A stretch of DNA of 64,000 nt, from positions 868,989 through 932,988 of the forward strand of contig JAQFVV010000273.1 of the NCBI GenBank assembly GCA_028023455.1. The letters are read 5' to 3'. Position 1 is the stretch's first letter. Every line of letters begins with the position of its first letter. The notes under the pieces were generated by a model. That model was not told the DNA's origin. It was given only the letters and a program-made list of their open reading frames with translations, and made no database searches. Below, in pieces: positions 37,908 through 49,794 of the stretch. Position numbers and translations under genes: made by a program. The stretch comes from Epiperipatus broadwayi (taxonomy: Eukaryota > Onychophora > Udeonychophora > Euonychophora > Peripatidae).

Positions 37908-37989
37908 CTATGGAAAGTTGTTTTCAAAATAGCCACACAGTATAGTGTTTGAAAGTATCACAGAAAATCTTTCAATTTCATCCAACCAA

Positions 37990-38720
37990 CATTCTTAGGA
38001 TTATTCACAATTTTACTTTCAATATCTTTCCTAAATTTTTGATAGTCTGTTTTATAAATAACCTTTGATAATCTTTTGTAATTAATAAAATCGTTGTAAA
38101 AAATTTAATTTTTACTTTTCATATATTGCCTATGATAATATTATTTTTTCTAATAATAGTTTTCAGTGATTTAAAAAACCATGAAGAAAGATGCTATCTC
38201 GTGATGAATTATTCAGATATAAATAAGTCAATAACATGTTAAAAGCTTTACTAAAATACTGAACAATAGTTAACATCATTGGAAGAGTAAAGAGAACTCC
38301 AATTAAAATTCACTAGATCCATACACATATTTGGGTAATCACCTTATATATATATATTTTTCAATAATATGCATAGATTAATTCTTTTAATATGTAATAT
38401 CCATAATAAATTATGTTGGAGGATGACGAATATCAATTGAAATGGCCGTAGAAGACACAGAGAAGCATTGAATATTAGAACAATTACTAAGATTGTAGTC
38501 TGAAATTTATTTGCATTTGTCCATGAAGTGTATTTTTTGAGATTTAATAAATTACAAAATTGAAGAATCCTATATGTCTTAGAAGGTAATGAGTTATAAT
38601 TTGAGAGAGTATTGCCTAAATATATGTTAGGGATATTAAGTTGACCTGTAATAATAATGTAATATTTAAATGTAATCAAATAGTCCTCAAGTGAACACAG
38701 CAATTCATGTAACTCAGATA
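37990..38720 (-). pseudogene. LINE endonuclease relic (CR1/Jockey type)
   Basis: Minus strand. The frame at 38344-38703 contains YIIITGQLNIPNIYLG, matching the endonuclease motif 'III.GDFN.P.I', followed by RILQFCNLLNLKKYTSW, matching 'LL.FC...NL.Q'. Downstream (38000-38330) a decayed linker reads QYFSKAFNMLLTYLYLNN then SIFLHGFLNH, where such LINEs have the stretch between endonuclease and RT. No RT blocks follow. It is a fragment next to the Gypsy pol relic. Confidence 0.65.
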
Positions 38721-39190
38721 CAAGTAATGTTGGTTTAGAAAAATACTATCTAATAGAACTTTTACAACCATTATTCAAGAAAACTTCCTATTATGTTCAC
38801 TCACAAAAAAAAAGGGAATTAACAAAAAAAGATTTATATATTTTTTTAAAATAACATAAGACAATTAATGTACTTCCATCTTTCAAAGCACCTTCAGGAA
38901 GTCTGTCAGTGCAAAGAACTTTGTACCTGTCATCAATAAACAAAACTTCTTGAAAATGATTTGAAAGTCAGGTTTCAATCAAAAAAAATAAAATAAAAAT
39001 TCTTAGAATTAAAGAATTCTTTTATGAGGTTTAACTTATTTCTCACCCCTCTTATATTAGAATAAAAAACAATTTAAACCATTCACATCAAAATGGAAAT
39101 AAGAAAATAAAAAAACAAATCAATAAAGAGAAAAAATAAATCAAAGATCTGATAAGAAACTAAAAAAAATTAAGAAAAGAAAAAAAGAAA

Positions 39191-39287
39191 GTACAATGTA
39201 TCCAATCCACTTCAAACACTTTTTAGCAAAACTCTTTATAAAGAGTTTTGTTAAAAAGTTTTTGAAGTGGTTTGGATACATTGTATT
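39191..39287. repeat. Hairpin / inverted repeat, 97 bp
   Basis: Two arms of about 47 bp meet at 'ctctttataaagag' (39231-39244). The outer ends are 'tacaatgtatccaa' and 'ttggatacattgta'. Only a few mismatches across the arms. It is probably a small palindromic element; no target duplication is clear. Confidence 0.9.
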
Positions 39288-39289
39288 TA

Positions 39290-40856
39290 TAGGATAGTAT
39301 GGCAAAAAATAAAATAAAAAGTGTGATTTTGATAATATTTATGAAAAAAAGAAAGATAAAATATACTATTCGAATATAGAATATAGTAATATTTATTAAA
39401 AGTTATGCATAATTTAAGATGAAATTTAATTCCAGGTATAATTCAATTTATATTTCAATTTCCTTAAATCGCAAATATGCTTATTATATGTATCACAATC
39501 ATACATATATACCATCTTGTTATTTTGTTATTTACTATCTTTTCTAAATTTATTTTAAAATAATCTGTAAAATAAAATCATGTGATTTGCTCTGATGATG
39601 AAATCTAAAAGTTATTAAGACAATAAATGTTTATCTAAAATATATTTTATCTTCTAAATAAAATTTAACCAACCATATCAATTGCTAAAATCTTGGGGGA
39701 AAGTAAATGATAAAATCTTAGAAAACATCATATTCAAGGAATAATACAAAAGACAGGAGTTATTTTGGTACTTAAAAATATAAAATTTAATGGTACTAAT
39801 GGCTTGTTTTTCATGGAAGAGAACTTATTATTAAAAATATAATTTATGGTGAGTATAAATAGGCTAACTTTTTCTATGTGAAATATACTAATAAGTTTTG
39901 AAACTGTCTCCTAATAGAATTCATGCCAGTTTAATTTTTGATATAGCTGAGGGCAGGTGAAAGTTTCTGTTCTTTTGGCCTGGAGGATCATAATTTTTGT
40001 TCATATCCTATGTGGTGAAGGAATTTAGCCATTATAGTGATGTAAAATGTTCCTGTTACAGAATTTCTGTGATAATGTTTCAATTGGAGAGATTCTGCCT
40101 ATCCTAAGAATGATTGTTGTATGATATCCACAACCAAGAATAATGTTACTAACAGACAACACTTTTACCAATAACTGAAGTTAACATTCCTTGGACTACT
40201 CTAAAAAACTCTAAAGAACTTTAATTCCTAAATCTAAAACTATAGCTGTTGTATAAATATAAATGAACATCCAAAGTAAATTTTAATCACTTACATCTTT
40301 TGTTTAAAATAGAGTCATGATGTAATACTTGCCTCATTCTCTGTAATTTTTAACCTGTGAAATGTCTAGAGTTATATAAACTAAAGTGTAAAACTAGTGA
40401 TTATACTTAATGTCTATTTTTTTTACTTTTGTGCTTGTGGTAATGCCTATGTTATTTTTATAAATTTTAGTTTTTAAGATTTTATTTTTAGATATGTGTG
40501 ATAATATGCTATATGTGTCTCGAAACAGTAAGCATATTAGTTTTAATAATTTTGTATTGAAGATATTTTTACTTCTATTTGCATTCTAATAAATCTAGAA
40601 TAACATTTAATTATCTTAACCTGACTTGCTGTTTCGAAATTAGATTGATTAAGAATAATATTTAATCTCCTTGTGATCGCTACAACAAGCCAAATTGATT
40701 TTAAATTTGTCTTTTAAATAAATCTTGTGAAAAGATTTGCAGAGGTCCCTACTGTCAGTTTTTCAGGCACATATTCTTAAGGTTTTAGCCTTAATAAATA
40801 TTACTTAATTATTCTGGCTTGTAAATATTATGATTGTAAATTATGATCTTAAAAAT
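39290..40856. other. AT-rich, no gene recognised
   Basis: No credible coding frame, repeat family or RNA gene seen. Confidence 0.4.
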
Positions 40857-40863
40857 AAGTTTA

Positions 40864-40970
40864 GTCTTGCATTGGTGGTTGAGAGGTCAGTGTGACTGTC
40901 TTGCACTTGCAGGCAGTTGCCCGGGTTGTGAGTTCATGTCCCGGCCGATGCTATGACACTTAAAAAAAAA
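40864..40970 (+). mobile_element. tRNA-derived SINE
   Basis: Starts tcttgcattggtggttgaga, ends ccggccgatgctatgacac and poly-A. GCATTGG (40869-40875) and CCGATGC (40945-40951) can form a seven-pair acceptor stem with one G-U. CCGGG and CCCGG form a T-stem around an enlarged loop. A 7-bp duplication AAGTTTA flanks it (40857-40863 and 40969-40975). It shares its first and last words with the SINE at 19.8 kb. Extra bases in the T-loop and anticodon arm argue against a working tRNA. Confidence 0.75.
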
Positions 40971-40975
40971 GTTTA

Positions 40976-42640
40976 CGTGATAGTGGATTTCTGGCCATAG
41001 ATTAATATTATTGTTATATTTTGTCATTCACAATTTATTCTAACCCTTTAAAATACCCCTTTCACCATTAAAATCTGTTTAGTGATGCAAGTTAATTGTT
41101 TATTTGCCAGGATTATTAATTTATTAATTTAGTCCCTTTTGATTATAGCATTAACTTTAGATGCTTAATTTATGAATTGACTTGTGTTAGCAGCATAGAC
41201 TCTCTATCTGTTTTAAGGCACAATTAATTAATTTTAACATATTTGTTATTTTGCCTTATGTGTTGAAGGTGTGCCTTTAGGATATATAATCTTGCAAATT
41301 CTCATGGCTAACAACAGAGGCTGTCCCATTTATCAGCTGCCCTTGTAAAGGTGGAAATATGGTCACACCATGGGGTGATTCATTTGGGCATGACCACCAA
41401 GCATGTTACAGAAGTAAGAGCCCAGTAATGTTGACTAGTCTATCCAGTGACTGGACTTCATGCATCTTCATTAATTAATTTATTAGCAAGCTCCTCGATT
41501 GCAAATTAATTGCTCATCCTATGTAGGAATAATTGCTCATCCACACCAGCACCTTTTCAGAAAAGTTTAGTACATTCCTATAGAAAACCATAGATAATGC
41601 TAATTTAGTCTGTTCTTACTTAGTGTAATATTTGTTTGTGATTTATCTGAAACCATGGGAATCTCTGGTTTCATTTATTCTGATTTGCATCATTCTTGAG
41701 CTTTATAATTGTACTCAAATCTTATTTGGCCTAAAGTAAACAGCCTCAATTATAAGGATGTACTAGCTAATATGTGCCTCTGGATAGCATTGTAACTTTA
41801 TCAGTTGTCAAACTATGGCATAGAAATACTTATTAGTTAGCATATTAAATTATCATAAGCATAGCTTACTCTTTGAACATGGAAGTTATCTGATACAGTT
41901 AAACGAGATCAAGCATTGTATTATTTTCAATTAATCTCATTTCATTGTATAACACGTGATTGTGTTAAATTAGTGGTATTTTGATTTTTAATTGAGTGAA
42001 AGATATTTTGTTTTGTTTTCATTATTATTAAATATAATAAACTTATTCAAATTTACCTCACTTCCATTATCATATTCACTATATTTCAATCCAACTAAAT
42101 TATTGATTAGATATGTTTAACATATATTTTAATTAGAATATTTATCTAATTTTTTTGTCAGTTCACTTTAGCCCATTATTAATTTATTAACAAAATTTTG
42201 TATTGCATGTGTGGTAGGATTATGAGTCTCATTTCAAGAGATGGATCGCAAATTAAAACAAGACCTGTGTGTAATTTCAAAAATGCCATTCATATTGGAG
42301 CACTGTTAAATAGGTTGGAGCTTGATTGGACATGAAATCTTCATATTCAATTTCAATCAGGTTTAGTATATTTTAATTGGACTCTAGGTTTTGCTATGCA
42401 AATGTACAGATCCGATTCTTAAACTATATAGAAAGTTTTAGTGAGTTGGCCAAACTATCATGGAACAAAGTTAAGAAAGTATCATGAGGCCTTAACGAAA
42501 AAAAGGTAATCTTACGATGTTTATGTTGGGAATGTAACCACAAAATCAAGCTGATTTAGAATTAAAGATATTGGTTTTAAAACACAAAACTTTAACTTGT
42601 AACTTTCTTTCAAAATTTTTTTTAATATGATAAGAAGTCA
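40976..42640. other. No gene recognised; less AT-rich patch
   Basis: A patch at 41290-41460 is clearly less AT-rich than its surroundings (for example 'ggctgtcccatttatcagct'). It could be an old repeat or a conserved non-coding piece. The rest is AT-rich with no gene. Confidence 0.4.
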
Positions 42641-42654
42641 TGTTTATAGGGATA

Positions 42655-43090
42655 TTTTAAAGAAAATATGTATAATATTTTATCTTACATTTGTTAACAC
42701 CTATTATCTGACATTCATGATGATCAATTTCTTTCAATAATTTTTTAGAACAATATTTATTTTGTTCATTTTCACCAAACAGTTTAATGGAGTTGTTCAT
42801 TATCAATGGATTTGAGTTATTAGAAAATGTATTGTTACTACTAAAGTTTCTACAAGAATAATTATTTTTTATCTTATAATTAACATCAGAATGTTTTACC
42901 CTATAATGAATGTCAGAATTTTCTCTAGTATGATGGAATAAACTTTCTGATTTTTTATGATTATTTTTATAATATGAAGGTATATGAGAATATTGAGAAA
43001 TTCTAGATCTTCTGAATATTTTGTTTAAAAAAATTAGGAGAATCTAAATTACTGAGATTGTTATTCATTATAAATCTTTTTACTCATCAT
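42655..43090 (-). pseudogene. Unrecognised Ser/Asn-rich coding-like segment
   Basis: Minus strand. From 43018 down to a TAA at about 42655 one frame stays open for some 120 codons without a good start (IFRRSRISQYSHIPSYYKNN, later HHTRENSDIHYRVKHSDV, ending HECQIIGVNKCKIKYY). Just upstream an ATG near 43075 opens MNNNLSNLDSPNFFKQ, which joins the long frame if one base is gained or lost in a T7 run near 43025. In such AT-rich DNA 120 stop-free codons are unlikely by chance, but the composition (Ser, Asn, His, Lys, Tyr) gives no recognisable domain. It may be the same unit as 43480-44110. Confidence 0.4.
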
Positions 43091-43159
43091 AAAATATCTT
43101 TTGATTTATTGGATCATTACTACAGTAATATTTAATTTCTCTCCAACTTATAATTCCAT

Positions 43160-43460
43160 AATGTTTTTATCAGTTAATGACTTAACATTAATTAAGGAGA
43201 GAGCATAATACTTAGCCATGATATGAGACTGTTTTAATATGATAATTGTTACAATCTTATCAACAGCAAAATGAGAATAGTCAGAATTATTTTTTCTCCA
43301 ATTCCATGTTTTCAGAATGTTTTTTTTTATTATAATGTTTTTTTATTAATTAATGACTTTATATTAAATTGGGATATAGCATTAAATTTACCTTGTAAGA
43401 CTGTTTTAATATCACAATTATTACTAACCTTATTATCAGCAAAAAGAGATTTGGCTTATT
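43160..43460. repeat. Diverged direct repeat, period about 190 bp
   Basis: Two copies of a block beginning 'taatgactta/taatgacttt', continuing through 'agactgttttaatat', and ending 'atcagcaaaa' (about 43172-43272 and 43351-43446). Identity is moderate. Confidence 0.6.
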
Positions 43461-43849
43461 TGTTATTATTTTAGCATGTATGGGAGAAGTAGCAATATCA
43501 TCTGTGACTCCATTAGAAATTCAATTTCCACTTCTAGCAGTATTTCATATCTTTTAATAACACTTTTCTGATGTAACAGAAATATCATTAAAATGAAAAT
43601 CTGCATTAACACTTGAATTATGAGAAAATCCATAATCATATGAAAGAACACAATGTACTCCTATATTTGTATTAGAACCAGAATTGTTGTAATATAAACA
43701 TGATATTTTCATAATTAATGGAATGAATTTGTTGTAAGAATAATGCTTGTAAGACCTTCATTATAAAATCTTCAAGGTTTTACAGCAAGATATCAATAAG
43801 TATATTTATATCTATATCTTCACTCAAGATGGAATCAGTAATCCTTGGT

Positions 43850-44110
43850 CTGGAAAATTTGATATTCTATGCACTATTATTCATCAATGAAATTGAATAT
43901 AAACTGTTATTTGGCTCAACTAATACATTACATTCATCAAGTCCATATGGATTAGCAGAAATTATATGTAGGTTATCCTTACTTGCATCTTTGACTGTGT
44001 TTAAGGAAGTGCAAGGAGATAATTTATAACAAATACCAAAATCATCTACTGTGCTAATGTCACTATTATTCGTCAATGAAATTGAATCTAAATCAATACA
44101 TGTAAGCACA
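43850..44110 (-). pseudogene. Coding-like repeat, copy 1 of an unrecognised family
   Basis: The minus-strand frame at 43867-44109 (80 residues) has an S/D/N-rich mix: SISLTNNSDISTVDDFGICY, then SPCTSLNTVKDASKDN and ANPYGLDECNVLVEPNN. The DNA matches 55245-55405 on the plus strand: both have 'cttgcactt', then 'agtcaaagat', a 'atataat' region, 'aatccatatggact/aatccatgtgactt' and 'attagttgag'. Matching DNA at two places suggests an interspersed element or a duplicated gene. I recognise no domain. A plus-strand frame over the same bases is a shadow. Confidence 0.5.
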
Positions 44111-44686
44111 AAAGTAAAAAAAAAAAAACATTAGATCTTAATTTTTTTACATGAAACATTAATAAAATTTAGATAAACAAAAATCTTTAACTTTATTGCT
44201 AAATCGATAAAATAATATTTAGAACTTTGAAATCAAATCATTTCCTATGACATAATTGTTCTGATATGTCAATACTTTTATTTAGAAAGAATGAAAGAAG
44301 AAATAAACTGTAGATCTATGATAGTGCACAAAAATGCATTTTTGACTTTTATTTTTAAAAAAAATATATGAATTTTTGTTTGCAAAGGTCTTTTGTAATT
44401 AATATGTGCAAAGATCAACAGTAATTAGAAAAGAAACCGAATTTGAGTGATTTAATATTATTTCTGTCAAAGTTCTTTTTTTTAAATATTAATTATGAAT
44501 TGCATAAGCAATTTTTAAGCAGATAAAGCATTTAGTAAAAAATTATCCGTGGATGGTTTGGATCTTGTTTTTATAAATAGATTTAATTAAAGTATTTATT
44601 CATGAGGAAAATAATTTAGATTTTGTACAGATATATCTTATTTGGCATGGAGTTGATGACATTTTTTAAAATTTTATTTAGTCAAG

Positions 44687-44766
44687 CATTTGTGGCCTAG
44701 TGGTTAGCATAGCTGCCTTCCAAGTAGATGGCCTGGGTTCACTTCCCAGTCAATGCTTTGACATAT
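44687..44766 (+). mobile_element. tRNA-Gly(TCC)-like SINE or tRNA pseudogene
   Basis: Sequence from 44690 reads as a tRNA: acceptor GCATTtg against CAATGC, D-arm region tggcctagtggttagc, an anticodon region 'agcatagctgccttccaag' identical in form to animal tRNA-Gly with anticodon TCC, and a perfect T-stem CTGGG/CCCAG with loop ttcactt. The anticodon and acceptor stems contain mismatches. Flanking gtcaa and tttgac extend the acceptor stem, as in the two SINEs at 19.8 and 40.9 kb. So it is more likely a member of the tRNA-derived repeat family or a pseudogene than a working tRNA gene. No clear target duplication. Confidence 0.65.
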
Positions 44767-44769
44767 ATA

Positions 44770-47700
44770 AAATAATATCTCAATTGAACCTTTTTTTTTT
44801 TTGGTGTTTAATAGATATATGAACATAGTAATTTTATGGTATTTGAGATAATTCTCTAGTATTTAAAAACAAATCCAATTTGATTTAAATATTTATAAGG
44901 TATTTTCATACTTCTGGTACAAAATTATTTTTATAAAGTAATGTACTTATTAGTATATTGGTGAATTTATTTGTTTGCTTATAAGAAGATGGAAATACAC
45001 ATATTGAATAAAATATATAAAATAATTGAACCTTGTGAAGGTCCTTTTACAAAAGTTAATAGCATCATTTCATTTTTTTTCGATTGTATAGTTTAAGAAA
45101 ATTAGTAATTTACTATCTTTATAAATTTTAGAGAATTTATAGATAAAGTTGAAGTCAATAAAAATAGAAATCAGTTTTAGTTGTTTCTTTTTTTAATATG
45201 ATTTTAACAGAAATAGTTTAACTAAAAACATTTTACAATAACTTTATTGTGACAAGAAGTTAAACTGTTCAGCATAAAACTCCATCTTTCTATTTTGATT
45301 GGGTCTTAGAAAATTTGTATTAATATTCCTCCATATTTAAATATTTTATTTGTACAATTGCATATTTCCATAACATTTATTGATAATATTAACATTATTT
45401 ATTGTAAATATAAGCTAATAAGTGATAAACATTGTAAAGCTAATTTTTGATGTTTTCAAATATGAAAATAAATTTGTAAACAGAGCTGGCTCTTGATATC
45501 ATTGGACATAATTTATCTATTAGAAAAGTTAGTAAAACAAAATATTAAATATTTTTATTTTATGTTATGAAAATAAGTATATACTTAGGGATACTTATCA
45601 TCAAAGAAAAAAAAAAGTAATATATTATTTATTATTATAATTTTTTAAAAAAACATTTCTTTACCAGTTTGACAAATGCAATTTTAGTTTACCCAGTAGA
45701 ATCTCCTTTTAAGCTGTAACAAACATTTAAAGAGTTGTATTTTTAAAAATTAATTTTTATTCACAAAAATTCTCATATTAGTGATGTAAATTTTTGGTTT
45801 AAAATAAGTCTTTTTAGAAAATATTGCAAAACAATCTTTAATTTATAAACAAATCACTGAAAATAACCTTTCTTCTTTAGAAAAGTAAATTATCTGACGT
45901 GATGCTAAAACACTACATTAATTAGAAATTGTCATTTCTATTCATATTTAGGATCATCTCCCTTATGACTTTCTAATACATATTAGGCTATTTTCCTTGC
46001 TCAAAAGTTTCATATAATCCTGACATGTTTACATTTTTTATTCATCTAATAATTTTAAATTTATAAATGTGTAAAATAAAACTGTACACTGGTAATGTAA
46101 GGTTGTATTAAGACAAAACAATTTAGAGATATATAGTTATGACAGTGCTATTGTAACACCTGAAATTCCAAAATGTGTATGAGATTACCACTGATTTTAC
46201 CTCAAGCCATTAATATATTCTAATAAAGATTGGTTTACACTTAAGAAATTATTTTTATATGATTATAAGTGATATCTAATGACCATCATGGATAGTATAT
46301 TTTATCATTATTAAATATATGGATTTTAAAACTTCTTTAATTTTTCTATCATCATATTTTCAATTTGTTTATGTATAAAAATAAATGTGCTTGTTTTTCA
46401 GACACCCTTTTGGCAGCACAAAAAATATATTATCTACCTTAAATAATTTAAGTTAGTCTATTGTAATTTAAATTGCAAAATAGAAACCTTCTGTTGAACC
46501 TTATTTATTTTTTATCTCTATCATATATGTCATACTAATATATGCCATTAAACATATAATTTTAAATGACAGTCAAAAAAGTTTAGAAGTTTTTTAATAC
46601 CAATAAAACAATTCCTAAATAATCTCAAAGTACAAAGTCTTGTTATTATATTGTATGTTTTTATCTATCATTTCATGCATGAGAACAAAATAATATAACA
46701 TTTCAGGCAATTTTGAATCTTTGGTAGATAATTATTGATTACAAAAAAAATTTCAGGTAGTTTGGAATAATAGCTCTTGTAATCTTCAAAAGGTAATAAT
46801 TTAACAATATGTTTTGTATGTTCATTAAATGTTTCTACTCAGACAGCCAACCATGAATATAATAATATTAATGTAGATTTCAAAATATCAAGTTTAATGA
46901 ATAAATCTGCATTTTATTAATTTTATCTCAGCATTGGTGGATTTCAACAACAGTAATATAATTCCAGATTAATGACAATTGCAGTAATCTATTTGTATAA
47001 GTAGAAGGTGTAACTCACAACTTGTTTATAATCATCTTTACCTTATCATAATTTATCAATAAAAGCCAATTTTCTAGCTACCATTTTTAGTTGTTTTTTT
47101 TTTTTTTAAATCCAATTATTTTTTATATCCTGAGAATAAGATTACAATAATAAAAGATATATTTTCATTTTTGTTTTTTTTTGTAATAGTAATAATAAAT
47201 ATTTTGTTCAAATAAAATTTTTTGTTGTTGTTGTTTCTCTTTCAATGGACATATGTTTCCAGGTTGTGTCAATTTTATCTATTATTGTAGAATGGTGTAA
47301 CACCTAGCACATTTACTTTCTACATTTATAAAATAATTGTTTTGTATTATCATTTACATTTCCTCAAAACCACATAAATTATATAGCACTTTTATTATTA
47401 TTATTAAATTACTATATATATATTAGATAAGTTATTATTTTCTAAATTATCCACGGTTCTTGTTAATGCCGGTTTATTTTTTTAAAATAGCTTTTCAAGT
47501 TTCCATTAATAATATTACGAAAATACTTGGTGCACCAAATATTTTGTCATTTATCTCATTAAAAATTAAATTTTCAACAACTCATGTATTTTTTTTATTT
47601 TAGGTAAAAAGATGCATTCACTATGTACATATAAATATAATGAAAACCTTTTTACTTTAAAAAAAAGTTATTTGTAGCCCCCCTCCGTCCTTCTTCAGAA

Positions 47701-49180
47701 TATTCACAAATATTTGTAGTACATTATTAATCATATTTTTTGTACATTTTTCTAAATTAAACTTAAAATAGTCAATAATACAATATTAATTTAAGCTTAG
47801 ATTGAAAAATCATTTAATTTAATTACGAGCGCTTTAAAAAATATTATTTTAAGGAGTACAGCCGAAAACGAAAAAAAAAAAATATTTATTTTCTTTTTTG
47901 ATTACTATTTGAAAAATGTGTTTATAAAAAAAATAAAAATAATTTGAACATTTAATTGATCTTCAATCAAATATTTTTTTCTGAGTGCGTTTAATTTAAT
48001 AATTCACGCTGAGTTCATCGCCTAAAGTACCAATTCGTTCTTATAGACTAACGCGAATCTTTAGAAGCAAGAACAAATAGCACATCCATCATTCTTAAGT
48101 TGTCTTAAAGAGGAAAGCGTCTGCAGGAATTATGTACTTACATTTTATTAGAAGTAACAGATTTTTTATTAGTTAGAATTGAATTTCTCAATTTATTTGA
48201 TCAAGCAAGTTAGACTTGCGTAAATTTCGTATAGCGAAAAATCAAGAACAGTTTATTGAGAGTAACTTTACTATATATATAATAATGGCAGTGACATTTT
48301 ACTCTTATGAATATTTTTCTAAAATTATCAAAATATACTAATATCATTTTTTATTTAACGTAAGAATGTACAATTTAGGAAAAATGTAGCTAATAGATTC
48401 TATATAGTCGCCGGGTAAAATGTCTAATATTTGAGACTGTATACATTAAACTGAAACACTAAAAATAACGATGTCAAATTTTCACTTGTGATAAAAGTTA
48501 AGCAAACTAAAATAGATAAACTTTTGCAAAAAGCGCACTATTAGGTAAACATTTTTCCAAATCCCTTCATAAAAAACAACTGGGGAAAATACTATTTTCA
48601 TCATTCTAATTTTTTGTTGATGGTAAGAAATCATGTGGTTTTAATTTTTTCATATTTTTCTTTTACATTTAACATCATTGACTATTTACATTTATAATGC
48701 TAATTATGTGACTATGTATAATGAATGTATCTGAAAGTAAAAATTAAATAAAGCTAAAAGCTAAGATATATGTACAATAGAAATTGTAGTATGCAGTTTT
48801 GGCAGAATATTTAATGACTGCTATCCAATGTGACTCTAAAATCAACAGGTGAAGAAGCATCTCTAATTTTCACATTCAAACACACAAATGTATAAACTAT
48901 AAGGTATATAATGTAGGTCTAAATATGACAAACATTGAAAATATAATTACCAAAATCAAGTATTCCTGATGTTTTTACTGAATCGTATTGGAAAGTATTT
49001 AAGTCTCTATTTCCTCATTATATACACATATATAACAATAAAAATAATAAATATAACTATAAATAAGTATTATATAAAATTTTTTCAATCTACAAAAGTA
49101 CTTTTAGTTAATTCCTTAAACTTCCTCAACTTCCATTAAATTAAAAAAAAAATCAACCGTCATCAACTCAAATCCCATGA
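44770..49180. other. AT-rich, no gene recognised
   Basis: About 4.4 kb without a credible frame. Around 47820-48240 several CpGs occur (attacgagcgc, gccgaaaacg, gagtgcg, attcacgc, ttcatcgcc, acgcgaatc), making this the least repeat-like part of the window. No exon or RNA could be defined there. Confidence 0.4.
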
Positions 49181-49183
49181 ATT

Positions 49184-49568
49184 CTAAATTTTAACATTAG
49201 CTGTTTGTTGATTAATTATACTCATTTTATTTCTGTTTATTAAAATTGTCTTCTTAACTTTTATTTTATTATAGTTTTTCTCTACAGGGAAAATGTCAAC
49301 ACTTTCAAGACAAAACTTAAATTTATATTTATATGTCCTTTCATGATCCACGAAAACTGAAGCAGTCATTAGATCATTATTTTTACATTTTTCACATGCT
49401 TCTTTAATCTTTTCTATATACTGCAACTCCATTCCCCTATATATGATAATATACATCCACATTAAAACTGATACACAACATTAATTTTTTGTTTGACAGG
49501 TATGCCACTTTTAAAATTATTTACTAATTTATTAACATTATTTGTAACAAAATGAAACATTAACACAT

Positions 49569-49607
<39 letters not shown>

Positions 49608-49767
49608 TTGAGCATTTGAAATATGTGCAATAGATATCCATTTTTTTTATTATCAACTCCTTTAAATCATTATAACCCTTTTCAAATTGACAAAAAGGGT
49701 TATTAATTGCACAAGTTTGCATTTTTGTTTTGTCTACATATGAGAGTAAAATTTTAGAGATGTGCAT
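49184..49767 (-). pseudogene. Penelope-like element relic, minus copy
   Basis: Two successive minus-strand frames. The first (49462-49767) ends MFHFVTNNVNKLVNNFKSG and PVKQKINVVYQF. The second (49184-49462) contains YIEKIKEACEKCKNNDL, TASVFVDHERTYKYKFKF, and KTILINRNKMSIINQQTANV. These line up with the plus-strand relic at 49795-50710 (LMFHFVINNFNE, LIFLDHERICKSKFNF, INKMNIINR), where flanking PLE motifs are present. It therefore covers the PLE linker and endonuclease end. A TA microsatellite at 49572-49604 sits inside the first frame. Confidence 0.65.
49572..49604. repeat. TA microsatellite
   Basis: A pure TA run that encodes an I/Y stretch in the PLE relic frame. Confidence 0.9.
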
Positions 49768-49794
49768 TTTTAAATATATTAAAATTTACAAAAA

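Noticed and set aside
37870-37965. 16-bp inverted repeat (gatactttcaaacacc and its complement) as a transposon end pair
   Set aside because: Too short, only about 80 bp apart, no target duplication; may be a chance hairpin.
43829-44029. Plus-strand 66-residue frame
   Set aside because: Shadow of the minus-strand frame; the minus frame has the homologue at 55 kb.
44690-44760. Functional tRNA-Gly(TCC) gene
   Set aside because: Good T-arm and anticodon region, but mismatches in acceptor and anticodon stems and the shared gtc/gac extension favour a tRNA-derived repeat or pseudogene.
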